From UBA9464 sp003445095 (GTDB taxonomy: Bacteria; Verrucomicrobiota; Verrucomicrobiia; Limisphaerales; UBA9464): a DNA stretch of 8,295 nt. Both the position numbers and the translations under genes were made by a program. The stretch is taken from assembly GCA_035437945.1 (NCBI GenBank), contig DAOMZG010000301.1:1-8295 (forward strand), given 5' to 3'. Below, piece by piece: positions 1 through 6,220 of this stretch (position 1 is the first letter of the stretch; each line of letters begins with the position of its first letter). Under the pieces are notes generated by a model. The model searched no databases, was not told the DNA's origin, and saw nothing but the letters and a program-made list of their open reading frames with translations.

Positions 1-2037
1 GCGGACGAACCCTGCGATCTCGCTGCGCTCCAAACGGCGCATCGCCAGCAAGACTCCCATTCGGACCGAGGCATTTGGGTGCCTTATCGCCGCTTCCAAC
101 GCATCAAAATCGTGGATGGTCACCAAGGCCTGGACTGCGGCATGGCGCACAAACGGATCAGCATCAGCATTGGCCTGCAATAGGCTGAACAAAACGGGAA
201 TGGCTTCGCGCCGTCCCAGTTTGCCCAAGGATATCGCTGCGAGCGCCCGAACATGGGCATCCCCATCGGTCGTTAGCTTCACCAGTCCCTCGTAGGCCCT
301 CGTATCGGCGGCGGCGCCCAGCACTCGGGAAGCGTTGGCACGAACGTGAGCGTCGGAGTCGCCGAGCAACGGCAAGAGCGGCGCCAGAGTGGCAGCAGCG
401 TCGCCCCGTCCCGTCCGATGAGCGCGTGCGGCAAGGTTTCCTAAAGCCCAAACCGCATGCAACCGAGCGTGAATGGAATTGCCCGGTTTCGTAATTTGCG
501 CCAACGCGCCGACGTTCGATTCCCCGCGGTCGGCGAGAGCGAATTGCGCATTCAGGCGGACCCGATAGTTCGGGTGCGCCAAAAGTTGCAGCAACTCCTG
601 ATCGGTTCGTTGGACGAATCCGTCCCGGAGTAACCTCTCCGTTTCCCGGACCACCGGCTGGCTCATGGCCGTCGGGTCATACATTCGATATATGCGTCCT
701 TTGCCGACCGGTTCCCAGCCGTCGACCCAATCCAAGAACCAATAAGCTCCGTCGGGGCCCCACGATCCGTCGGTTGCCTCGACCGACCAGAGAAACTTTT
801 TATCGTCCACAATTTCGAAGCTGGCGCCCTTGGGCTTGAGCTTGAATGACCAAATCCCGGAGCCACTGCCGCTTCCGCGAAAATCGCACAGCGTGAATGT
901 CCCCTCCCATTCCGGGCCTAACCCCGTGCCTGGATAGTAGGCAACTCCGCTGGGGCCGGCCGAAATATTCTTAATCGGCGGAGTAATGTAGGCTGGCTGA
1001 GCGTCGTTTTGCGGCTGCCACATCTTCTCCGAGTTCCAGGGACCGCGCGGATTGGGCTGCTCTAGAAACTGCCATCCGATGCGCCATCCGCTGTCGCCAC
1101 CTTCGATCAAGTAGGTCCAGCGCGCTTGGTCTCCGCCGTCCGAATTGTTGTCACCGGTGAAGAGGTTGCCCCATTCGTCGAAGACGAGTTCCTGTGGGTT
1201 GCGCAAGCCTACGTAGAAAAGTTCCAGCTCCGATCCGTCGGGGTTACACCGAAACACCGCACCGGTGTCAGGATTCCCGATGGTTTTGCCGTTTTGGCGA
1301 ATCATCGACGCCCGATCACCAATGCTGAAATAGAGCTTCCCGTCCGGTCCGAACACAAGGCCATGAAGATCGTGGCCCAGGAACCCCACGCGAATGCCGT
1401 GGCCGTAGCTCAGGCTTTTGCGAAAATCGGCCACGCCGTCGAGATTGTCGTCCCGGAGGTGCCATACGTTCGGAATGTTCGCGAAATAGACATCCTTACC
1501 TCGGGCCAACACTCCTGCCGCAACTCCATCGAGCGGAGTCGCAAAATTATCCGCGAACACCACGGACTTCGTTGCTTTGCCCGTTCCAGTGGGATCGGTC
1601 AGCAACTGAATGCGTTCCGTGTTCTTGTAATAGTCCTTCATTCCAGACTGACCAAGGTGCCGTTGCATCATGGCAAGGCGATCTTCGACCGAACGGCACG
1701 CGAGGTCTTCGTCGAGCCAGTCCATGATGCCTCGGATGTCAGGCACTCCCCGCCAAGCACGAAATGATTCAGCGACAAACACTCGGCCGTCGTCAGCGAT
1801 GTCGAAGGAGACGCCATGCGCCACATCGGGTTCAGCGGCCCACAACTCGGCCTTCCATCCCGGCGGCAACTGGAACCGCTTAAGCGCCTTTTCGCCTTCA
1901 TCCGAAGCCGCGGCCAGCTTCGGTGATTCAAAGGAGCCCTGGGGCCCCAACTTGTGTTGTGCGAGGGCGAGCTCAAGGGCCCAAAACGTCAACGCAATCA
2001 AAGCAGCACACCGCGAACCGGTGAAAGACAACGGCAT
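1..2037 (-). CDS. PVC-type secreted dehydrogenase beta-propeller with HEAT repeats (3' end missing)
   Basis: An uninterrupted minus-strand frame runs from an ATG at 2037 off the left edge, giving 679 residues and no stop. Residues 1-26 look like a signal peptide (hydrophobic stretch C10-A26, likely cut after ALA), so the product should be exported. Residues about 52-455 match the putative membrane-bound dehydrogenase domain of Planctomycetes/Verrucomicrobia, a beta-propeller related to PQQ/sorbosone dehydrogenases. Visible hallmarks are FxLPPGWKAELWAAEP (about 55-70), DLHGLVFGPDGKLYFSIGDR (223-242), GLRNPQELVFD (277-287), and LFTGDNNSDGGDQARW with GGDSGWRIGWQ (292-323). HEAT/PBS-lyase-type repeats follow from about residue 477 (LLAHPNYRVRLNAQFALAD, DSDAHVRANASRVLG, DGDAHVRALAAISLGKLG, DPFVRHAAVQAL). 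Family members usually end in a c-type haem domain with a CxxCH motif; that part would lie outside the window, and no CxxCH is visible here. Substrate is unknown. The frame stays open upstream of 2037, with other ATGs at 2139, 2157 and 2364; 2037 is preferred because it starts directly at the signal peptide. Confidence 0.9.
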   Translation of the reverse strand, partial: MPLSFTGSRCAALIALTFWALELALAQHKLGPQGSFESPKLAAASDEGEKALKRFQLPPGWKAELWAAEPDVAHGVSFDIADDGRVFVAESFRAWRGVPDIRGIMDWLDEDLACRSVEDRLAMMQRHLGQSGMKDYYKNTERIQLLTDPTGTGKATKSVVFADNFATPLDGVAAGVLARGKDVYFANIPNVWHLRDDNLDGVADFRKSLSYGHGIRVGFLGHDLHGLVFGPDGKLYFSIGDRASMIRQNGKTIGNPDTGAVFRCNPDGSELELFYVGLRNPQELVFDEWGNLFTGDNNSDGGDQARWTYLIEGGDSGWRIGWQFLEQPNPRGPWNSEKMWQPQNDAQPAYITPPIKNISAGPSGVAYYPGTGLGPEWEGTFTLCDFRGSGSGSGIWSFKLKPKGASFEIVDDKKFLWSVEATDGSWGPDGAYWFLDWVDGWEPVGKGRIYRMYDPTAMSQPVVRETERLLRDGFVQRTDQELLQLLAHPNYRVRLNAQFALADRGESNVGALAQITKPGNSIHARLHAVWALGNLAARAHRTGRGDAAATLAPLLPLLGDSDAHVRANASRVLGAAADTRAYEGLVKLTTDGDAHVRALAAISLGKLGRREAIPVLFSLLQANADADPFVRHAAVQALVTIHDFDALEAAIRHPNASVRMGVLLAMRRLERSEIAGFVR

Positions 2038-2138
2038 AAGCCGTGGAGGATAAAAAGGAACGCCGCGGATGCAAGGAGCGGTGTTGCCGTAAATGGCCTG
2101 CACTCCACCAATCGTCGCCTGAATTCCTAGCCCCTTCA

Positions 2139-2153
2139 TCCGGGCCGCCCGGA
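2139..2153. repeat. Short inverted repeat (6-bp arms, 3-nt loop)
   Basis: TCCGGG and CCCGGA are exact reverse complements separated by CCG. The repeat is GC-rich, has no following T-run, and sits 8 bp from the larger hairpin at 2162-2195. It is probably part of the same palindromic block. On its own it could occur by chance in GC-rich DNA. Confidence 0.5.
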
Positions 2154-2161
2154 CCATGCCG

Positions 2162-2195
2162 ACGACCTTTTGTTGCAGGTGCAACAAAAGGTCGT
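2162..2195. repeat. Perfect hairpin, 15-bp arms, 4-nt loop
   Basis: The left arm ACGACCTTTTGTTGC (2162-2176) and right arm GCAACAAAAGGTCGT (2181-2195) are exact reverse complements around the loop AGGT. It lies between divergent genes, where no transcript end is expected, and no T-run follows on either strand, so it is not a standard terminator. If the dehydrogenase transcript starts upstream of it, the hairpin would be in that gene's 5' leader, about 125 nt before the ATG. A dispersed REP-like element, a regulator site or a leader hairpin are all possible. The structure itself is certain; its role is not. Confidence 0.85.
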
Positions 2196-2230
2196 AAGAC
2201 GCTCTGATAGCCCTTCCGGGACCACGCTGT

Positions 2231-2259
2231 CGACGCGTCGCTAAGTTCAGCGATATCGC
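2231..2259. repeat. Two perfect 10-bp palindromes, 9 bp apart
   Basis: CGACGCGTCG (2231-2240) and GCGATATCGC (2250-2259) each equal their own reverse complement. Between and across them, CGCT (2239-2242) pairs with AGCG (2249-2252). Their centres are 19 bp apart, near two helical turns, and they end 35 bp before the comEC start. They could be a paired operator for a dimeric regulator of comEC or the divergent gene, or the end of a repeat element. The palindromes are seen directly; the function is inference. Confidence 0.5.
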
Positions 2260-2294
2260 AACGGCCGGACGCCGGTGAGGCTGGACCACGTTCC

Positions 2295-4727
2295 ATGAAG
2301 CGTCCTTGGTTGCTCCCAGCGGTCGGATTCGCCGGCGGCATCGTGATTGCGGAGTGGTTGGCATCCGGCTGGGAATGGACCTTCCCTGCCCTCGCGACGG
2401 GAACATTCGCGTTGGCCCGAAGGCACGGTCGAGACCTAATCGCCCTCGTGGCCGGTTGGGCCGCGGCGGGCTGGTTGGCCTGGTGGAGCGAACAAACACC
2501 GCTTTCTGAATGGGACTTGCGCCTGGAGCAAACGCAGCCGGCCTTGGTCGAGGTTCGCGGAAAGGTCAGCGAAATGCCGGTCTTAAGACTGAACCAGTTT
2601 CGCGGACGGACCACCGTCCGGACTACGGTGGCAGTGAGCCTCGAGGCGTGGCGAATCGACGGTCATTCGTGGCGCCCGATTCGAGGCCAGGTCATCACTT
2701 CAACGCACGGCTCAGCTCCCGCCCAGGTGTTCTCGGGGCAACGAGTGGAAATTGTGGGGTTGTTGCAGGCAGTTCCGGGCCCGAAGGCACCCGGGTTGTT
2801 CGACTATCCCGCTCAGCTCCGGTTCCAAGGCATCACCCACTTGCTCGAAGCCGAATCATTCCAGGACTGGCGAACCCTGGACGATCCGCCGATACCTCGC
2901 CCGTGGAGTGCGTCCTTTTTGCCCTGGGCTCAACGCGCGCTCGCCGCCGGGCTCCCCGATGACCAATCCACCCGGCTTCTGTGGGCCATGACCCTGGGCT
3001 GGCGCACCGCACTGACGCCGGCAGTGAGTTCGGCCTTCGTCGAATCGGGGACGATGCACGTGTTCGCGATTAGTGGCCTTCACATCGCCTTGATGAGTGG
3101 AGTTTGGGTTGCGGTGCTGCGGTTGGTCCGGGTCCAACGCGAATGGTGCGGCCTGTTGGTGGTGCCCGGCATGTGGCTCTACGTCGCGGCGACCGGGTGG
3201 CAACCGTCGGCGGTACGCTCGGCGGTGATGATGAGCATTGTGGTCTGCGGATGGGCTTTGCGCCGCCCGGGCGATGTGTTGAATTCACTGTCCCTCGCGG
3301 CGCTAGTGATCCTGGTGATCGATCCCGGCGAACTATTCCAAGCAGGATTTCAGCTCTCTTTCGCGGCTGTCGCCGGACTCACCTTGTGGGCACCCCTGTT
3401 CGGGTCCTGGGGCGAGCGTCTCCTCACCTTTCCCGCCGATCCGATGCTGCCCGAGACACTGAGACCGTGGTGGCATGACTCGTTCAATGACGGGCTTCAT
3501 GCATTGGTCAACTCAATGGCTATTTCAGCCGCCGCTTTGGTCGCGACGTTACCCCTGACCATTCACTACTTTCACCTTCTGAGTCCCATCAGCCTACTGG
3601 CGAATGTGGTGGTAGTGCCGCTCTCCAGCCTGGCTTTGGCGGCGAACGTCGCCGCGCTCGCCACCTATCTCTGGTGTCCATCAGTGGCCGAATTCTTTAA
3701 CGCGGGGGCTTGGCTCTGGATGGAAGCCATGACCGGCTTGAGCCGCTGGTTTGCTCGCGTGCCAGGGGGAGTGTGGGCGGTGGCCAATCCGGCACCCGGC
3801 TGGTGGGCGGCCTACTACGCATTCCTGCTCGCCCCGGCGTGGGGTGCGATTGTGACCGTTAGCCGCCGCCGGATTTGGTTGATGGCAGGCGCGAGCCTTA
3901 CTGCTGTTGCGGCAGGATGGTTTCTCTGGACCCAGACGTGGACATCCCTTGCGATCTTGCCCGGGGAGGCGCTCGTAGTCGACGCGCCCGGTAGAGGAAA
4001 CGACCTGGTCGTAAACTCCGGAGGCGTCGTCAATGCCGAGCGAGCCGTGCTTCCTTGGCTGCGAGCCCACGGTTGGAATCGCATTCCCCGGCTCGTGATC
4101 GCGCAGGCAGACGCGGCCCATGCAGGCGGGGCGACGAACATTCTCAAACGAATCGCGACGTCCGAAATCGTGGTCGGGCCGCGCAATCAACGTTCTCCAA
4201 TATTCCGTGGCCTCCTAAAAGATGCCGAACAGCGTGGAATCGAGATCGTGCAAGTCCACCGCGCGGACGCGATTGGAAGTTGGGAAGTCTTGGGACCGGA
4301 ACCGCGTTCCAAGTTGGGTTCGGCGGCGGAAGAGGCATTGATCCTAGAGGGAGCCGTCGCTGGAACTCGGATTTTGATTCTTCCCCGAGTGACCCCGGCT
4401 ATCCTGCGACAACTCCAGGATACTCGGCCCACTCGAGGACTTATCGACGTGGTCGTCACCGCAGTTTCTCCCAGCCGAGAAGTGGAGTTGAACCGACTGC
4501 TCGAACACATCGGCCCTCAACTGGTGATCGTCACGGACGAGAATTCCTGGGATCGATCCCGGGCGAATCGTCGGCCCCGAAAACAGAAATCGCCGACCTC
4601 GTGGCGAATGTTGGAAATCGCGGAAGTCGGCGGCGTCGAATTGCGGATCCGTAAGGGCGCGATTTCCGCTCAGGCAGCCAACGGGACGAATTGGGAATTA
4701 GGCGGGCGAGGCATCGTCATGCCTTAA
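2295..4727 (+). CDS. comEC: ComEC/Rec2-type DNA internalisation channel with degenerate nuclease-like domain
   Basis: This 810-residue polytopic inner-membrane protein has the full ComEC layout; in naturally competent bacteria ComEC carries single-stranded DNA across the cytoplasmic membrane. Hydrophobic N-terminal helices lie at about 4-20 and 47-64. An N-terminal DUF4131/OB-like soluble region follows at about 80-190, ending in PGLFDYPAQLRFQGI (166-180). The Competence domain spans about 225-545, with the signature FAISGLHIALMSG (257-269) and PSAVRSAVMM (304-313), and several further membrane helices. The C-terminal part from about residue 554 corresponds to the metallo-beta-lactamase-like domain. 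There the usual THxDxDHxGG motif reads AQADAAHAGG (603-612), and the later TGD-type motif is replaced by ILILPRVTP (693-701), so metal-dependent nuclease activity is doubtful. The start MKRPWLLPAVGFAGG fits the family; the nearest GAGG-like element is about 14 nt upstream, so the ribosome site is weak. The gene is divergent from the dehydrogenase and ends 9 bp from convergent msrA. Confidence 0.93.
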   Translation: MKRPWLLPAVGFAGGIVIAEWLASGWEWTFPALATGTFALARRHGRDLIALVAGWAAAGWLAWWSEQTPLSEWDLRLEQTQPALVEVRGKVSEMPVLRLNQFRGRTTVRTTVAVSLEAWRIDGHSWRPIRGQVITSTHGSAPAQVFSGQRVEIVGLLQAVPGPKAPGLFDYPAQLRFQGITHLLEAESFQDWRTLDDPPIPRPWSASFLPWAQRALAAGLPDDQSTRLLWAMTLGWRTALTPAVSSAFVESGTMHVFAISGLHIALMSGVWVAVLRLVRVQREWCGLLVVPGMWLYVAATGWQPSAVRSAVMMSIVVCGWALRRPGDVLNSLSLAALVILVIDPGELFQAGFQLSFAAVAGLTLWAPLFGSWGERLLTFPADPMLPETLRPWWHDSFNDGLHALVNSMAISAAALVATLPLTIHYFHLLSPISLLANVVVVPLSSLALAANVAALATYLWCPSVAEFFNAGAWLWMEAMTGLSRWFARVPGGVWAVANPAPGWWAAYYAFLLAPAWGAIVTVSRRRIWLMAGASLTAVAAGWFLWTQTWTSLAILPGEALVVDAPGRGNDLVVNSGGVVNAERAVLPWLRAHGWNRIPRLVIAQADAAHAGGATNILKRIATSEIVVGPRNQRSPIFRGLLKDAEQRGIEIVQVHRADAIGSWEVLGPEPRSKLGSAAEEALILEGAVAGTRILILPRVTPAILRQLQDTRPTRGLIDVVVTAVSPSREVELNRLLEHIGPQLVIVTDENSWDRSRANRRPRKQKSPTSWRMLEIAEVGGVELRIRKGAISAQAANGTNWELGGRGIVMP

Positions 4728-4736
4728 AGGCGACGC
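4728..4736. other. Nine-base convergent junction between comEC and msrA
   Basis: The comEC stop TAA (4725-4727) and the msrA stop TGA (complement of 4737-4739) face each other across nine bases. There is no room for a bidirectional terminator, and I see no hairpin with a T-run. The only symmetry is GCCTTAAAGGC (4721-4731), which is too tight to form a stem. The two transcripts probably overlap at their 3' ends. Confidence 0.6.
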
Positions 4737-5369
4737 TCACTTCGCGGCCGGAACCACACCCTTCTTTTCCAACTTGTACAACTTGGGGGCGATCACCGCC
4801 TGGCAGTACGGCTTGTCGGGATGGTTCTTGAAGTAATCCTGATGATAGTCTTCAGCGGGGTAGAACTTCACCAAGGGCACGACCTCGGTGGTGATTCGGC
4901 CATTGAATTCTCGCGCGTTCGCCAACTCCAGCGAACGCAGGGCCGCCGCGTGCTGCTCCGGTGAATGGTAAAGAATGATGCTTCGATACTGGGTCCCAGC
5001 ATCGCCGCCCTGCCGATTCTTGGTCGTCGGATCATGCGCGTGCCAGAAAACCTCCAGCAACTTGTCGTACGTGATGACCGTTGGATCGAACTCGATCTGG
5101 ATGACTTCCGCATGGCCCGTCTCGCCAGTGCAAACCTCTTTGTACGTCGGATTCGCGGCTTGGCCGCCCGCATAACCACTGACGACCTTGGAAACTCCCG
5201 GCAGTTTCTCAAAGACTGCCTCGGTACACCAGAAACAGCCCCCGCCCACGGTAGCCATTTCTTTCGTCTTCGCGGCGGTGGTCGGCGCCGACGTTGGCGC
5301 TTGAGCCCACCCGCCGAAGGCGAAGCCAACCGCCACAACCCAACCACTCAAACTCAGCCGAAGATTCAT
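4737..5369 (-). CDS. msrA: Exported peptide-methionine (S)-S-oxide reductase MsrA
   Basis: MsrA reduces the S-epimer of methionine sulfoxide in oxidised proteins. From the ATG at 5369 the product is 210 residues. The N-terminus MNLRLSLSGWVVAVGFAFGGWAQA is a signal peptide (cut near AQA) followed by an Ala/Thr-rich linker, so the enzyme should work in the periplasm or outer envelope. The catalytic motif GGGCFWCTE places the nucleophilic Cys at 45 and a second Cys at 48. Other family hallmarks are VVSGYAGG (about 63-70), YKEVCTGETGHAE (76-88) and QYRSIILYH (127-135). PYCQ near the end supplies Cys189, the probable recycling cysteine, in the usual PYCQxVIxPKLxKL context. No MsrB domain is fused. 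A TTG at 5378, overlapping the TGA of the upstream protease gene, is an alternative start adding MSP; I prefer the ATG. The gap from the upstream stop is 5 bp, so the two genes are very likely cotranscribed. Confidence 0.93.
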   Translation of the reverse strand: MNLRLSLSGWVVAVGFAFGGWAQAPTSAPTTAAKTKEMATVGGGCFWCTEAVFEKLPGVSKVVSGYAGGQAANPTYKEVCTGETGHAEVIQIEFDPTVITYDKLLEVFWHAHDPTTKNRQGGDAGTQYRSIILYHSPEQHAAALRSLELANAREFNGRITTEVVPLVKFYPAEDYHQDYFKNHPDKPYCQAVIAPKLYKLEKKGVVPAAK

Positions 5370-5374
5370 AGGAC

Positions 5375-6067
5375 TCAATGTTCCCGTGAACGGGCCAGCA
5401 GGATTAGGCGGATCAACTCGAGCACCGCCGAAATCATGGCCGCGACGTAGGTTAGGGCGGCCGCACCGAGCATTCGGCTGACTCCGCTGGATTCACGCGG
5501 GTCCACGATTCCCAAACGCAGCAACTGTTCCTTCGCTCGCGCCGACGCGTCATACTCCACCGGCAATGTCACGAGTTGGAAAAAGGCCAAGAGCGCGTAA
5601 CACCCCACCCCGATCCATAGCAGCGTGTTGGAAATCGGCCCAAGCACTCCGCTAAGGAAGATGCCGCCGAGAATCAGAAACATCGCCATGTTAGTAGCAA
5701 TCCCCGTCACGGGTACCAAAGCCATGCGCAGTCCCAGTGGCCCATACGCTGCTTTGTGTTGCAGCGCGTGCCCCACTTCGTGAGCGGCCACACTGACCGA
5801 GGCAACGCTGTTCCCGTGGAAGATCTCACGCGAGAGAAACACCGCCCGCTTACTCGGATCGTAATGGTCCGACAGGGTTCCCTCGACTTCGTAGATTTCC
5901 ACGTTGGGCATCCCATTGCGATCCAGAATCTCCCGGGCTGTTTGGGCACCGGTGTAGCCGCGCACCGTACCCACCTTGGAAAAGTGAGCATAGTTCGACC
6001 GCAGTTTGAACTGCGCCCAAAGCGCGATCAACATCGCTGGAATGATCAAAATCCAGCCGGACGACAT
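5375..6067 (-). CDS. YugP-type zinc-dependent membrane metallopeptidase
   Basis: From the ATG at 6067 this is 230 residues. It belongs to the neutral zinc metallopeptidase family typified by Bacillus YugP (PF04298), integral membrane proteases of poorly known substrate. The N-terminal helix GWILIIPAMLIALWAQF (4-20) is followed by KVGTVRGYTGAQTAREILDRNGM (31-53) and the family-typical LSDHYDPSKRAVFLS (65-79). The zinc motif HEVGH is at 96-100 within AAHEVGHALQH. Membrane segments lie at about 115-140, 145-168 and 205-225. PVEYDASARA (169-178) carries Glu171, a likely third metal ligand from family conservation. Start choice: GAAGGA at 6077-6082 lies 9 nt before this ATG, and the N-terminal length fits the family. 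In-frame alternatives are ATGs at 6076 and 6091 and a TTG at 6133. It lies just upstream of msrA. Confidence 0.9.
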   Translation of the reverse strand: MSSGWILIIPAMLIALWAQFKLRSNYAHFSKVGTVRGYTGAQTAREILDRNGMPNVEIYEVEGTLSDHYDPSKRAVFLSREIFHGNSVASVSVAAHEVGHALQHKAAYGPLGLRMALVPVTGIATNMAMFLILGGIFLSGVLGPISNTLLWIGVGCYALLAFFQLVTLPVEYDASARAKEQLLRLGIVDPRESSGVSRMLGAAALTYVAAMISAVLELIRLILLARSREH

Positions 6068-6220
6068 GAGCGACATTCCTTCAAGTGGCATAGATAACAG
6101 AATCAGTTCGTTCGTTGTTTTAGCGACCAACAAGTAATCGGCACACGCCGGAATGGCAATTCGACAGCGGCGATTTTGATTCCACCGATCCGGTCAAAGA
6201 TCTCCCGCGCGCTCGCAGGA
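6068..6220. other. Spacer between M24 peptidase and YugP-type genes
   Basis: This 153-bp gap separates two genes in the same direction. I see no hairpin followed by a T-run, no RNA gene and no convincing promoter. The stretch just before the protease start is A/T-richer than its surroundings and could hold a promoter for the protease-msrA pair. The 8-bp direct repeat AGATCTCC (6198-6205 and 6223-6230) straddles the M24 stop and is probably chance. Confidence 0.4.
6077..6082 (-). promoter_or_regulatory. Shine-Dalgarno-like site that favours the 6067 start
   Basis: On the minus strand GAAGGA ends 9 nt before the ATG at 6067. It is the only clear Shine-Dalgarno-like element at a gene start in this window. 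It would fall inside the coding sequence if translation began at 6091, so it helps decide between the clustered ATGs of the YugP-type protease. Confidence 0.45.

Larger units (their letters stand above)
2038..2294. other. Divergent intergenic region rich in palindromes
   Basis: This 257-bp spacer separates the minus-strand dehydrogenase gene from plus-strand comEC, so the promoters and leaders of both must lie here or inside the coding ends. I could not identify convincing -35/-10 pairs. It holds at least four inverted repeats (2139-2153, 2162-2195, 2231-2240, 2250-2259). Two minus-strand frames stay open across all of it, one in phase with the dehydrogenase gene. I see no recognisable protein in either frame. 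The density of palindromes suggests a REP-like or other small repeated element rather than a plain promoter region; that is inference. Confidence 0.6.

Noticed and set aside
1126..1767. 213-codon plus-strand open frame opposite the dehydrogenase gene
   Set aside because: It lies wholly antisense to a clearly coding frame with recognisable family motifs, and its translation shows no recognisable domain. Long antisense frames are expected in GC-rich coding DNA.
2162..2195. The 15-bp hairpin as a Rho-independent terminator
   Set aside because: Neither flanking gene ends here, because they diverge from this spacer, and no U-tract follows the stem on either strand.
1973..2614. 213-codon minus-strand open frame across the intergenic region and the comEC 5' end
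   Set aside because: It overlaps the dehydrogenase 5' end in another frame and is antisense to comEC. The translation is rich in Arg, Pro and Ser with no domain. The intergenic part may reflect a repeat element rather than a gene.
3681..4190. 169-codon minus-strand open frame inside comEC
   Set aside because: It is antisense to the intact ComEC reading frame, and its low-complexity Arg/Pro-rich translation is typical of a shadow frame.
4721..4731. GCCTTAAAGGC as a terminator between comEC and msrA
   Set aside because: The arms are separated by a single base, so no hairpin loop can form, and there is no T-run.
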